In this document: in pieces, positions 25,812 to 33,976 of the stretch
Layout of the letters: every line of letters starts with the position of its first letter
Numbering within the stretch: the first letter of the stretch is position 1
DNA from: an uncultured Christensenella sp.
Lineage (GTDB): Bacteria > Bacillota > Clostridia > Christensenellales > Borkfalkiaceae
DNA length: 64,000 nucleotides
Direction of reading: 5' to 3'
Assembly: GCA_910577375.1 (NCBI GenBank)
Contig: CAJTLT010000002.1
Location: forward strand, 62,001-126,000
Program-made: the position numbers and the translations under genes
Notes under the pieces: generated by a model
Databases searched by the model: none
The model's input: only the letters and a program-made list of their open reading frames with translations
What the model was told of the DNA's origin: nothing

Positions 25812-26765
25812 ATGAATTCATTTGATATTTTTGTTGATTCGGGCGCGAATATTCCCGACAACCTCATTAAAAAGCACAATATCGGCGTAATCCCTTATTC
25901 CTGCACTGTAAACGGCGAAGAACGGCTTTGCTACGAAAAGGATTTTGCGTTTGTAGACACGGCAAAAAAATATTATGAAGATTTGAGAAACGGAGCCGAC
26001 ATAAAAACCTCGCTTATCGGTATGGACAGAGTAATGCAACACCTCACGCCCTCCCTTGAAGCGGGCAAAGACGTTATGCTCTTTACCATTTCTTCCGGCA
26101 TAAGCGGCACTTACAATCAAGCGGTAAACGCAAAAAAAGAACTTGAAAAGAAATATCCAAACTGCAAAATTTACGTTTGTGACAGCGCCAACGCGTCAAT
26201 GGGAGCGGGAATGCTCGCCCTCAGAATTGCAGACCTCCGCGATATGGGGGAAAGCATTGAATCGTGCGCGGAATGGCTTGCCCGCAACACTTACAAGATA
26301 AACAGCTATCTTACCGTCGCGGATTTGAAATACCTTAAAAAGGGCGGAAGAATTTCCACCACTCTCGCAATCGCGGGAACACTGCTCAATATAAAACCCA
26401 TTTTGCGCGCAGACGACGGTTCGCCTGCAAAACTTGTTTCCTGCGGAAAAGAACGCGGCAGAAAGAAAGCACTTTCCGCTCTTGCGGACGCATTTTCGCA
26501 AAACGTTGAAAATCCCGAAAACCAGACGGTTGCAATTTGCCACGCGGATTGCGAGGAAGACGCTTTGGAGCTTGCCGAACTCGTCAAAGCCCGCGGCGCA
26601 AAAGACGTAATTATAGAATATTACGACCTTTGCACGGGTTCCCACGTCGGGCCAGGCACCGTTGCGCTTTTCTTCTACGGCAAAGACAGACGCGGCGAAG
26701 CGGCCGAAGCGCAAAAAAAAACGGCTGGAAGTCCGTTTTCACAAAAAATAAAGACCAATAATTAA
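25812..26765 (+). CDS. DegV family protein (fatty-acid-binding, FakB-like), second copy
   Basis: A 317-residue DegV protein. It has the N-terminal FDIFVDSGANIPDNL strand, the SSGISGTYNQAV motif, LKYLKKGGRIS in the middle and GSHVGPGTVALFF near the C-terminus. It is more canonical than the copy at 7037. The last 25 residues are Lys/Gln-rich and beyond the fold. GGAG lies 10-14 nt before the ATG. It is divergent from the HTH membrane protein gene and ends at a strong terminator. Confidence 0.93.
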   Translation: MNSFDIFVDSGANIPDNLIKKHNIGVIPYSCTVNGEERLCYEKDFAFVDTAKKYYEDLRNGADIKTSLIGMDRVMQHLTPSLEAGKDVMLFTISSGISGTYNQAVNAKKELEKKYPNCKIYVCDSANASMGAGMLALRIADLRDMGESIESCAEWLARNTYKINSYLTVADLKYLKKGGRISTTLAIAGTLLNIKPILRADDGSPAKLVSCGKERGRKKALSALADAFSQNVENPENQTVAICHADCEEDALELAELVKARGAKDVIIEYYDLCTGSHVGPGTVALFFYGKDRRGEAAEAQKKTAGSPFSQKIKTNN

Positions 26766-26776
26766 ATTTAAATCTT

Positions 26777-26813
26777 AAAGCGCCACGCGGTTTATTTAAC
26801 CGCGTGGCGCTTT
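26777..26813. terminator. Bidirectional terminator
   Basis: A perfect 16-bp hairpin with a 5-nt loop followed by TTTTTAT, between convergent genes ending at 26765 and 26822. Confidence 0.88.
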
Positions 26814-26821
26814 TTATAACT

Positions 26822-27307
26822 TCAATGTCTTTTATCGTAATCGAACGCTTCCTTTTTCTCTTTCAAAAGATACTCCAAAAAGCAGTTGCAGCCGTCATAT
26901 ATATCGTTGAACGCCTTTTCGAAATCACGCGTATACCAAGGGTCCGCCACGTCGCGCGGATTATCGGTAAACGAGCAAAGCTTAAAAATTTTATCGCCGT
27001 ACTCCCCGCCCGTCAGCCTTAAAACGTCCATAAGATTGCCGCTGTCCATAACAAGAATGTAGTCGTTATTTATAACGTCGCTTTTGGTAAGCTGACACGA
27101 ACGGTGCCCGCCCTTTATATTATGCTCTTCTAACGTGCGTTTTGCGGGAGCATAAATAGGGTTTCCGACTTCGTAAGAAGAAGTCGCGCGCGAAGAAACA
27201 TTAAAGGAAAGCGCAAGCCCGCGCTTTTCCGTCATATCCTTAAATATAAGCTCGGCCATAGGAGAACGGCATATATTCCCAAGGCAGACGAAACAAACGT
27301 TAATCAT
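26822..27307 (-). CDS. Low-molecular-weight protein tyrosine phosphatase
   Basis: A cytoplasmic phosphatase of 161 residues. The N-terminal P-loop is C8-LGNIC-R14-S (CX5R) and the general acid Asp is in VADPWYTRDF. Both fit the LMW-PTP family, whose bacterial members dephosphorylate Tyr or Arg residues. It starts 8 nt after the stop of the LOG-family gene and is probably co-transcribed with it. Confidence 0.93.
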   Translation of the reverse strand: MINVCFVCLGNICRSPMAELIFKDMTEKRGLALSFNVSSRATSSYEVGNPIYAPAKRTLEEHNIKGGHRSCQLTKSDVINNDYILVMDSGNLMDVLRLTGGEYGDKIFKLCSFTDNPRDVADPWYTRDFEKAFNDIYDGCNCFLEYLLKEKKEAFDYDKRH

Positions 27308-27315
27308 AAAATTCC

Positions 27316-27900
27316 TCAGTCGTTGATTTTAAGCTTTTGCCAGGGAGTATCCGAAGGCTCATAGCTTTCGAGATAATCCGCAATCTCCTCCGCGGAATCA
27401 AAATAAGAATACATCTCGTAACACTTGAAATTTATAAACTTCCGTTCGTAAACTACTTTCATAAAGTTTTCAAGCTCGTCATAATAATTCCCGATGTTAT
27501 AAACGACAATCGCCTTTTTATGCCTGCCGAGCTGCTTTAATGTAAGCACCTCGAAAAACTCTTCAAACGTGCCTATTCCTCCGGGCGCAATTATAAAGGC
27601 GTCGCAATCGTCCTCCATTTTCTGCTTGCGTTCAGACATGGTTTTGGTATAAGTCATTTTGTCGCAATCGTCGTAAATTATTTCAACGCCCTCTTCGCGG
27701 AAAAATTCGGGAATAATGCCGTGAATATATCCGCCTCCGCGCTTAAATCCTCTCGCGGCAGCCCCCATAAGCCCCGTAGCGCCCGCGCCGAAAACAAGCG
27801 AATGCCCCCTCTTAGCAAGCATTTCGCCAAGCTCTTCTATTTTTTTAACGTAAATATCGTCTATATGCGCACTTGCCGCGCCGAAAACACAAATCTTCAT
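27316..27900 (-). CDS. LOG family protein (TIGR00730 type)
   Basis: The 194-residue product has a Rossmann-like fold with the family signature PGGIGTFEEFFE and the upstream SERKQKM motif. LOG proteins release cytokinin-like bases from nucleotide monophosphates or act as nucleotide N-glycosidases; the bacterial role is often unknown. The promoter TTGACA-N17-TATAAT (27909-27937) places +1 at about 27902, two bases before the ATG, with no ribosome-binding site, so this is a leaderless candidate. Confidence 0.9.
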   Translation of the reverse strand: MKICVFGAASAHIDDIYVKKIEELGEMLAKRGHSLVFGAGATGLMGAAARGFKRGGGYIHGIIPEFFREEGVEIIYDDCDKMTYTKTMSERKQKMEDDCDAFIIAPGGIGTFEEFFEVLTLKQLGRHKKAIVVYNIGNYYDELENFMKVVYERKFINFKCYEMYSYFDSAEEIADYLESYEPSDTPWQKLKIND

Positions 27901-27908
27901 ACTTGATT

Positions 27909-27937
27909 ATTATACTCAATTTTTAAAAAATTGTCAA
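27909..27937 (-). promoter_or_regulatory. Consensus promoter of the LOG/phosphatase unit, predicted leaderless
   Basis: Minus strand TTGACA (27932-27937), 17-bp spacer, TATAAT (27909-27914). +1 near 27902, ATG at 27900. Confidence 0.72.
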
Positions 27938-27990
27938 TAAACGGCGGTCTTAATACCCGCCGTTTAGCTTAAATACAATTAACATATTGA

Positions 27991-28434
27991 TTATAGATTA
28001 AAAATAATCTGATTATACAAACTTTCAGCTTGAATTCGGTTAATCCCGTCAATTTCTTCTTTGATATCAAAACCGTCGGAATAATTTGAAACTATTGCTT
28101 TCTCATGCCATGTAACAGCAGACTTACCTGCAATACTTTCCAAAAATAATACCGAACCTCCTTTCGTTCTCCTCATACGCCCCGCGCTTACCGCCAACTC
28201 GCAATCATACTTTTTAAACAGTTCAAAAGGCTTTTTTAAACATGAAGCATTATCGCCGTAAGTTGTTAATCCGACTTTATGCCCGTCCTTTTCCAAAACC
28301 GCAGAAAAATCAGCCCCGTTTAAATTTAAACCCTCTATTACCGAAAAGCCGTTTTTAAGCATTATATTATACAGCAATCCAATAGTTGTAGATTTACCGC
28401 AGCCGCCTTTTCCGTATAAAGCAATAATTTTCAT
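27991..28434 (-). CDS. Small P-loop (MinD/ParA-like) nucleotide-binding protein
   Basis: The 147-residue product starts with a deviant Walker A motif GKGGCGKST (residues 8-16) typical of ParA/MinD/NifH-like ATPases. The remaining motifs of that superfamily are hard to see, and the protein is about half the family length. The C-terminal half has an Arg/Lys stretch (GRMRRTKGG) and a helical tail. It looks complete, with AGGAAA before the ATG and a promoter. Neither a ParB-like partner nor a partition site is seen. Function unknown. Confidence 0.72.
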   Translation of the reverse strand: MKIIALYGKGGCGKSTTIGLLYNIMLKNGFSVIEGLNLNGADFSAVLEKDGHKVGLTTYGDNASCLKKPFELFKKYDCELAVSAGRMRRTKGGSVLFLESIAGKSAVTWHEKAIVSNYSDGFDIKEEIDGINRIQAESLYNQIIFNL

Positions 28435-28454
28435 TCCGTATTTCCTAGAATATA

Positions 28455-28483
28455 AATATATATTTTATAATAAACGTTTTCAA
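28455..28483 (-). promoter_or_regulatory. Promoter of the P-loop protein
   Basis: Minus strand TTGAAA (28478-28483), 17-bp spacer, TATATT (28455-28460). Confidence 0.6.
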
Positions 28484-28524
28484 TAATATTCAAACATTTT
28501 CAGCGCAAAAGCATAAAATAAAGC

Positions 28525-29007
28525 ATGGAAATTTTCGATTATGACAGAGCAAAAGCCGTTGCCTACGCCAAAAAATGGGCTTACGGCAGAAATCCCGCCT
28601 TTTATGACTTTTCAAATATAGGCGGCGACTGCACAAACTTCGCCTCGCAATGTATTTATGCGGGCGCGGGCGTTATGAACTTCACCCCCACTTTCGGCTG
28701 GTTTTACAAAAGCGTAAACGACCGCACGCCCTCGTGGACGGGCGTTGAATTTCTTTATAATTTTTTGGTCGGAAACGACGGCGCGGGACCTTTCGCCGAA
28801 GAAGTTCCGCTCGATAAGCTTGAAGTCGGAGACATAGTTCAGCTCGGTCGGGCTACAGGCGACTTTTACCATTCCCCCGTGGTGGTAGGATTTTCCCGCG
28901 GAAAAATTCTGGTCGCCGCGCACTCATACGACGTTTATAACAAACCGCTCAACTCCTATAATTTCGCGCAAGCCCGCGGAATACATATTTTAGGAGTAAG
29001 AAAATAA
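28525..29007 (+). CDS. Putative amidase-domain protein (Amidase_6 type)
   Basis: The 160-residue product matches the putative amidase domain: NIGGDCTNFASQC, with the Cys in GDCTNF as likely nucleophile, and YHSPVVVGF with the likely catalytic His. There is no signal peptide or wall-binding domain, so it may act inside the cell or be released by another route. TAAAAT lies 5 nt before the ATG with no ribosome-binding site and no convincing -35. It ends before a strong terminator. Confidence 0.83.
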   Translation: MEIFDYDRAKAVAYAKKWAYGRNPAFYDFSNIGGDCTNFASQCIYAGAGVMNFTPTFGWFYKSVNDRTPSWTGVEFLYNFLVGNDGAGPFAEEVPLDKLEVGDIVQLGRATGDFYHSPVVVGFSRGKILVAAHSYDVYNKPLNSYNFAQARGIHILGVRK

Positions 29008-29019
29008 TAAAAGATAATA

Positions 29020-29055
29020 AACAGCGCCCGCGCAAATTTTTGCGCGGGCGCTGTT
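29020..29055. terminator. Terminator between convergent genes
   Basis: A 15-bp perfect hairpin with AATTTT loop, after the amidase gene (plus). The T-rich flank is better on the minus side, toward which the esterase gene ends at 29121. Confidence 0.78.
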
Positions 29056-29120
29056 CATCAGCCGATTATCAGCCGTTCATTAGCTGTTTTCTATTATAAG
29101 TTTATTAAAATAACTTTAAC

Positions 29121-29972
29121 TCAGTTTATATTTTTAAGTTTAAATCCGTGCACCGCCAACCAGTCAAGCGCAAGATTAACCCAAACGCCCACATGTGCAA
29201 CCGACAAATCCTCTTTCGTTCCGCTGTTGGTTTCTTCTGTACAAAGGCTTAGCCCGTGCCACCCCTTTTCAAAAATATGAAGAGCAAACGGCACGCCCGC
29301 CTTTTTATAAGCGGAAGCAATCAAAAAGGAATTTTCAACCGCCACGCTGTTATCTTCATTAGTATGCCATATAAACGCCGGCGGACAGTTTTTAGTCACG
29401 TTGTTTTCAATCGAAAGTTTGGAATAATCAATTTTTCCGCCGCCGCTTATCGTATTCCTTGTTCCCTTATGCGTCAAACCGTCGCGCATAGTTATTACGG
29501 GATAAGAAAAAACAACCGCGTCCGGTCTTACAAAACGCGCGCTTTTACCGAGAACGCCGAAAACTTCGTCGCCGAACATTGTCGCAAGCATACCCGTAAG
29601 ATGCCCGCCCGCGGAAAACCCGACCGCCGCCACAAAATTTTCGTCAACGCCGTATTTTTCCGCGTTTTCCTTAATGTAAGCCACCGCCATTCCCGCCTCT
29701 AAAAGCGGCACGGGATATGCGGTATTTACGCTATATTGCAGCACGAACGCAGAAAATCCTTCCGCCAGAAACCTGAGTGCGACAGGCTCGCCCTCTCTTG
29801 CGGAAATATGTCCGTATCCTCCGCCCGGGATTACCAGCATCGCAGGTCTTGATTTCTCTGCAATATTATTCACACGCGTTCTGGCGTACGCCGCAAGATA
29901 ACCTCCCTCGCCACCGTTACCACTGCGGGGGATTTTGAAATATGCGTACAAATCAACCGTTTCAAAAATCAT
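29121..29972 (-). CDS. Alpha/beta hydrolase (acetyl-esterase/BD-FAE-like)
   Basis: A 283-residue serine hydrolase without a signal peptide. It has the oxyanion region VIPGGGYGHIS, the nucleophile elbow GFSAGGHL, a candidate acid in IWHTNEDNSV and the catalytic His in KGWHGLSL. This set is typical of carbohydrate acetyl-esterases and related small-ester hydrolases. It starts 3 nt after the DUF1622 stop; its own ribosome-binding site is weak, so coupling is likely. Confidence 0.87.
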   Translation of the reverse strand: MIFETVDLYAYFKIPRSGNGGEGGYLAAYARTRVNNIAEKSRPAMLVIPGGGYGHISAREGEPVALRFLAEGFSAFVLQYSVNTAYPVPLLEAGMAVAYIKENAEKYGVDENFVAAVGFSAGGHLTGMLATMFGDEVFGVLGKSARFVRPDAVVFSYPVITMRDGLTHKGTRNTISGGGKIDYSKLSIENNVTKNCPPAFIWHTNEDNSVAVENSFLIASAYKKAGVPFALHIFEKGWHGLSLCTEETNSGTKEDLSVAHVGVWVNLALDWLAVHGFKLKNIN

Positions 29973-29974
29973 TT

Positions 29975-30400
29975 TTAATCCTGTTTATTCTGCTCTTCGT
30001 CTTTTTTGCTCTTTTTCTTTTTCAAGTCCTGCGTTAAAGGCGTCTTTATATCCTTTAATTCCAAATCCGTCATATTGCCGTTTTTGCGTTCGATTTTTAT
30101 TTCCCACTGAATAAGGAAAGTCAGCGCGGCGCGCAGCAGTATTATCGCGCCCAGAATCAAAAGCTCGTTCCATTCCCGCACTATCACGGTGCGCAACAGC
30201 TCGCCGCCCATCTTGAATTCAAGTGCAAGCGCAATTCCTTCGGCAAGCTTCAGCCTTGTATGCCCCTGCCGTCTAATCAAACCTATAACCGCGGCAACTA
30301 TGGCGTACATCAGAATCACTATGCCGATAAGCTCTACAATCAATATAAGATAATTGACGGCTATATCGAAAATTTCGGAAACCTTTTCAAACACTTCCAT
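29975..30400 (-). CDS. DUF1622 family membrane protein
   Basis: A 141-residue protein with two or three membrane segments (about 12-40 and 78-98) and the family stretch LAEGIALALEFKMGGELLRTVIV. The C-terminus is a highly charged Lys/Asp/Glu tail. The function of the family is unknown. AAAGGA precedes the ATG, and TTGTAA-N17-TATAAT (30428-30456) gives a 21-nt leader. First gene of a two-gene unit with the esterase. Confidence 0.85.
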   Translation of the reverse strand: MEVFEKVSEIFDIAVNYLILIVELIGIVILMYAIVAAVIGLIRRQGHTRLKLAEGIALALEFKMGGELLRTVIVREWNELLILGAIILLRAALTFLIQWEIKIERKNGNMTDLELKDIKTPLTQDLKKKKSKKDEEQNKQD

Positions 30401-30427
30401 AACTATAATCCTTTGTATCTTTTAACA

Positions 30428-30456
30428 ATTATAACACGTGTTTAAAGGTTTTACAA
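30428..30456 (-). promoter_or_regulatory. Promoter of the DUF1622/esterase unit
   Basis: Minus strand TTGTAA (30451-30456), 17-bp spacer, TATAAT (30428-30433). Confidence 0.68.
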
Positions 30457-30497
30457 GCCCCGTTTTTCAGTAAACCGATATAAAAAGCCGCCCAAAA

Positions 30498-31562
30498 TCA
30501 CTTTTTATTTACAAAGAAATTATTAAAAATTCTGCCGACGAATCCGCCGAAGCATACGCAAAGCACGTTAAAAGTCAAACCCATAACAAATTTTATATAA
30601 AAAACCTTTTGCACCGCGCGGGTAACCACAAACTTTAACTTTAAATTTCTTATGCACTTTTTATATATGCCTAACTTTCCCGAAGCAATCGCTTTCGCGC
30701 ACACTTCTCCAGTAAGCAAAGAATATCTCAGTCCCGAAAGCGTAAGCGGGTCGCACGCGCCGACCGCGTCGCCCACAAAAAGCACGTTGCCGTTTATAAC
30801 GGCCTTACGCATTCCTATAGGCGTAAACGCAGATTTCAGATTTGCCGTGTCCGCGTCAAAATTCTGCGCCTTCAAAAATTCCGAAAATATCTTCTTATAA
30901 TCCTTTTTTCCCGAAAACACGTCCGTCATTCCAACGTTTGTAATTCCGTTAAAAGAGCTTACCCACGCATAGCCGCGCCTCGTAATCCCAAAGTGAATAT
31001 CTATGGATTGTTCTTTTTCGCTTTCAAAAGTCATCTGCAAAGCTATATTGCACTTTTTGCGCTTTTGGTAACTGCTGCCGAAGCCCGCAGTTCCGTCTGC
31101 AAAAACAAGATAGTTATATCCGAACGTGCGTCCGTTTGAAAGCGAAACTCTTTTATTTTCTATATCGTGACTGATTATCGTCGTATTTTCCGAAATCTCG
31201 AGTCCCGAAGATTTCGCAAGCTTGAAAAATCCGTAATCGAGTTCCACTCTGTCTATCTTTTCGTTGGTGTAAAGAAACCTGTTCGCAATTTTCAAACGGT
31301 TTTTATTCTTATAAAAAATATTGAAATCCTTGATTAAAGAATAATTACAGTCTTTAACGTTAAGCCCCGCCTTTTCGTAAGCGAAAAGAGTTTTGTGCGT
31401 CACATAACCCGCACAGCATTTGTAGCGCGGAAACCTATACTTTTCCAAAACCAAAACTCCGTCCACGCCGTGCTTTTTAAGGCTGAGCGCGGCAGAAATT
31501 CCGGCAGGTCCCGCCCCTACGATTATTATGTTATATAATTTATCGATTTTTATTTCCGACAT
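30498..31562 (-). CDS. Geranylgeranyl reductase-family FAD-dependent oxidoreductase
   Basis: A 354-residue flavoprotein with an N-terminal dinucleotide fold (IIVGAGPAGISAALSLKKHG), the family motif RYKCCAGYV that follows LEKYRFP, and the second FAD motif NVLFVGDAVGACDPLTLSG. Members reduce isoprenoid double bonds or hydroxylate aromatic substrates; no pathway partner is adjacent, so the substrate is open. A hydrophobic C-terminal stretch may contact the membrane. GGTGTAGG lies just before the ATG, and TTGAAA-N16-TATAAT lies about 35 nt further upstream. Confidence 0.88.
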   Translation of the reverse strand: MSEIKIDKLYNIIIVGAGPAGISAALSLKKHGVDGVLVLEKYRFPRYKCCAGYVTHKTLFAYEKAGLNVKDCNYSLIKDFNIFYKNKNRLKIANRFLYTNEKIDRVELDYGFFKLAKSSGLEISENTTIISHDIENKRVSLSNGRTFGYNYLVFADGTAGFGSSYQKRKKCNIALQMTFESEKEQSIDIHFGITRRGYAWVSSFNGITNVGMTDVFSGKKDYKKIFSEFLKAQNFDADTANLKSAFTPIGMRKAVINGNVLFVGDAVGACDPLTLSGLRYSLLTGEVCAKAIASGKLGIYKKCIRNLKLKFVVTRAVQKVFYIKFVMGLTFNVLCVCFGGFVGRIFNNFFVNKK

Positions 31563-31627
31563 GCCTACACCGTATAATTTAAAATACTAAAACATTATAT
31601 CAGAAAAATCCATAATTTCAACAATAA

Positions 31628-31661
31628 AAAATCAGAATCCGAAATTTCGGATTCTGATTTT
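31628..31661. terminator. Perfect hairpin with T-run, possible end of a small RNA
   Basis: A 34-nt perfect palindrome built on AATCAGAATCCGAAA, followed on the minus strand by TTTTTTATTG and flanked by TTTTA on the plus strand. It has no protein gene directly upstream on either strand. Confidence 0.75.
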
Positions 31662-31905
31662 AATGCCATATAAAATCTTTACCATATTTTTCAATCTTCA
31701 AAAGCAACTATTTGAACGGTATTTCTACGGCATTTTATATACGGTTGTTTTATCGATATATTTCGGACAAACAACAATATAAAAACGCACATCCATAATA
31801 TATAAATACGCGCAACCGTTAAACTTTGTAATTTTTATAAATTTATATAAACAGTAATTTTCCGCAAATAAAACAACCGATAAAAACCGCACCCGCCCCT
31901 GTCAA
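31628..31905 (-). ncRNA. Candidate small non-coding RNA downstream of tmRNA
   Basis: About 270 bp with no open frame. On the minus strand, TTGACA (31900-31905) could start a transcript, although the base set at the proper -10 spacing (TATCGG) is poor. The transcript would end at the hairpin at 31628. The interior holds a perfect 12-bp long-range pairing, CGGTTGTTTTAT (31742-31753, plus) with its complement at 31868-31879. That closes a 138-nt domain, reminiscent of closed-rod small RNAs such as 6S RNA, though I cannot identify the family. Strand and transcription are inferred. Confidence 0.35.
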
Positions 31906-31930
31906 TATTTATATTGCGCAACTGAAAACA

Positions 31931-31961
31931 GAAAAAACGCACACCATACAAAAGTGTGCGT
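31931..31961 (-). terminator. Terminator of tmRNA
   Basis: Minus strand hairpin with ACGCACAC arms and TTTTTT after it, 13 nt past the CCA end of tmRNA. Confidence 0.85.
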
Positions 31962-31973
31962 ATACCCCTGTTA

Positions 31974-32361
31974 TGGTGGACCGGTCGGGACTTGCACCCG
32001 AGTCTTACGGAAATTGTCTGAGCTTTCTACATACTTATTCCGCCTTTAATCTTAACCCTTCAATCCCGACGGACGGGGATTAAAAGGCGCGTACCGCTCA
32101 ATAAAACTTACCGCGCGCGGTAAAACGCGGAAAGAGTTTACCGTTTAATTAACGCCGCACGCTTTCCAACGGTGAAAAAGGGGCGACGGACCGCTTATAA
32201 GTTAAGCAGCGCAAGCCATGCCTGCCGCTCTTAAAGAGGGGAAGGAAACGACTTTAGAATCTTTGGATTCTGCATTTAAATTTAAGTTTCCGTTTTTACA
32301 AAGCCGAGCCTTTGGTATGCTTTTCTCATTCTCCGTCCGCAATCGAATCTGAAACCGGCCC
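31974..32361 (-). ncRNA. ssrA: Transfer-messenger RNA (tmRNA)
   Basis: tmRNA rescues stalled ribosomes. The 388-nt gene has a 7-bp acceptor stem (GGGCCGG at the 5' end with CCGGTCC before ACCA) and the conserved 5' piece CAGATTCGATTGCGGA. The 3' domain TATGTAGAAAGCTC is followed by a T-stem TCGGG/CCCGA. Its T-loop is TGCAAGT, not the usual TTCGANT. The likely tag frame starts at a GCA resume codon (about 32274), runs 23 codons and ends in Ala-Cys-Ala-Ala before TAA, set in the usual hairpin. This is longer than most tags, and the end replaces the usual ALAA. A promoter lies upstream (32385-32414) and a terminator downstream. Confidence 0.95.
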
Positions 32362-32384
32362 GAAAATAGAAATTATCTCTATAT

Positions 32385-32414
32385 ATTATATCCCCCGCGC
32401 AGCAAAAAAATCAA
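32385..32414 (-). promoter_or_regulatory. Promoter of tmRNA
   Basis: Minus strand TTGATT (32409-32414), 18-bp spacer, TATAAT (32385-32390). +1 near 32378, about 17 nt before the mature 5' end. Confidence 0.65.
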
Positions 32415-32434
32415 GCGTTTAATTTTGTTTTCTA

Positions 32435-32463
32435 TTGACAAATTAAGTAAAATCAATTAAAGT
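32435..32463 (+). promoter_or_regulatory. Promoter of fruK, predicted leaderless
   Basis: TTGACA (32435-32440), 17-bp spacer, TAAAGT (32458-32463), then 6 nt to the ATG at 32470. +1 coincides with the A of the start codon. Confidence 0.68.
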
Positions 32464-32469
32464 AATTTT

Positions 32470-33381
32470 ATGATTTACACGGTCACGTTCAATCCGTCTC
32501 TGGATTATTACGTTCAGGTACCAAATATAAAAAGCGGAGTCGTGAACCGGACGGCAAGCGAACGGCTTGCCGTGGGCGGAAAGGGCATCAACGTTTCCCT
32601 CGCCTTAAAAGAGCTCGGGGAAGAAACAATGGCTCTCGGCTTTGTTGCGGGCTTCACAGGCAAATATATCCGCAATAAAGTTACCGAATTAGGTCTTAAT
32701 TACGATTTTATAGAAGTCGGCGGGCAAAGCCGCATAAACGTAAAAATCAAATCCAATACCGAAACGGATATAAACGGAACGGGCGCAGCCGTAACCCAGG
32801 CAGACGTAAACAAACTTGTGCGCAAGCTCAAAAATCTGCTCAAAGAAGGCGACTGGCTAATCGTTTGCGGCAGCGTTCCCTCAACGCTCGGCACCTCGGC
32901 GTACGCCGATATGTTCAAAAAACTCAAATCGGTACAAGGCGTAAACATCGTCGTCGACGCCACGGGCAAGCTTTTGACAGAAACCCTTAAATACCGTCCC
33001 TTTTTAATCAAACCAAACGTCTATGAAATGTGCGAAATATTCGGGTTAAACACAATCCCAGACATAGAGGAAATATTCGCACGCGCACGTTCGTTGCAGG
33101 ATATGGGTGCGCGCAACGTAATCGTATCAATGGGTTCGGCGGGCGCGGCAATGGTAACCGAAACAAAAAAATCAATGTTCGTAAGAGCTGCGCGCGGGCA
33201 GCTTGTAAATTCGGTCGGCGCGGGAGACAGCATGATTGCCGGCTTTATCCACGATTATATAAAAAACAACCACTACTTTTCCGCGCTTAACTTCGCAACG
33301 GCGGCAGGCAGCGCTTGCGCGTTCACAAAAAACCTCGCCACCAGAGAGCAAATCGAATACATCGAATCGCTGATGTTATAA
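32470..33381 (+). CDS. fruK: 1-phosphofructokinase or related PfkB-family sugar-phosphate kinase
   Basis: A 303-residue PfkB kinase. The N-terminus IYTVTFNPSLDYYV is typical of FruK and LacC. The glycine-rich substrate region is VGGKGINVSLALKELG, and the anion hole and catalytic Asp lie in NSVGAGDSMIAGF. FruK phosphorylates fructose-1-phosphate to the 1,6-bisphosphate; LacC (tagatose-6-phosphate kinase) is the main alternative. No fructose PTS or repressor gene lies nearby. The gene starts at its own promoter with no ribosome-binding site. The phosphopantetheinyl transferase gene starts 24 nt after it. Confidence 0.88.
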   Translation: MIYTVTFNPSLDYYVQVPNIKSGVVNRTASERLAVGGKGINVSLALKELGEETMALGFVAGFTGKYIRNKVTELGLNYDFIEVGGQSRINVKIKSNTETDINGTGAAVTQADVNKLVRKLKNLLKEGDWLIVCGSVPSTLGTSAYADMFKKLKSVQGVNIVVDATGKLLTETLKYRPFLIKPNVYEMCEIFGLNTIPDIEEIFARARSLQDMGARNVIVSMGSAGAAMVTETKKSMFVRAARGQLVNSVGAGDSMIAGFIHDYIKNNHYFSALNFATAAGSACAFTKNLATREQIEYIESLML

Positions 33382-33404
33382 AATCCCGCAAAACTGCGCG
33401 CCTT

Positions 33405-33881
33405 ATGTTTGAATTGATTTTCTGCGATAAAATAAACGTATATCAGGAGCTTGAAAAAGCGGTTGCCCGCCATATATGCGGCAGTTTCGAGATTAAACGA
33501 ACTGAAAACGGCAAACCGTACATAAACGGCAACCCCGTTTATTTTTCCATAAGCCACAGCAAACAAAAAGCAGTAATCGCGCTTTGCAACAAGCCAGTCG
33601 GCGTAGATATGGAATTATTCGGCGAAAAAAAATACTCAAACATACTCTCCCGCCTGTCCACGGAAGAACAAAACGAAATTAACGGCAAACAAGCCGGCTT
33701 TCTTAAAAACTGGACGGCAAAAGAAGCCTATATCAAAATGCTCGGCGGAACGCTGAACGAATATTTAAAAAGGCTCGAATATCGCCAAGAGAAAATTTTT
33801 CTTGATAAAATCCCGCAAAACTGCGATATATTCCCGCACGAATACGATTTCGGGATAGTAACGGTCAGCATATACAACTGA
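33405..33881 (+). CDS. 4'-phosphopantetheinyl transferase (Sfp-type)
   Basis: Transfers phosphopantetheine from CoA to a Ser of acyl or peptidyl carrier proteins. The 158-residue product has the magnesium motif VGVDMELF and the second motif FLKNWTAKEAYIKMLGG (W-x-x-K-E-A-x-x-K), plus FSISHS in front. It is shorter than Sfp (about 225) and lacks part of the N-terminal half, so it may be a compact single-module form. The start at 33405 is the only ATG that begins the fold; the longer frame back to 33315 overlaps fruK. The ribosome-binding site is weak. Confidence 0.82.
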   Translation: MFELIFCDKINVYQELEKAVARHICGSFEIKRTENGKPYINGNPVYFSISHSKQKAVIALCNKPVGVDMELFGEKKYSNILSRLSTEEQNEINGKQAGFLKNWTAKEAYIKMLGGTLNEYLKRLEYRQEKIFLDKIPQNCDIFPHEYDFGIVTVSIYN

Positions 33882-33889
33882 AAACAAAC

Positions 33890-33921
33890 AACCCGCCGAA
33901 GGCAAAATCCAACGGCGGGTT
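33890..33921. terminator. Terminator between convergent genes
   Basis: Hairpin with 9-bp arms AACCCGCCG/CGGCGGGTT followed by TTATATTTTT, after the phosphopantetheinyl transferase gene. Confidence 0.78.
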
Positions 33922-33976
33922 TTATATTTTTGATTTTTTCCGTTTTCGCCATAAGCCAAACACAGCCTTGCAAAAA

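Noticed and set aside
31628..31661. Terminator of tmRNA
   Set aside because: A closer and sufficient terminator lies at 31931-31961; this hairpin is 310 nt further on.
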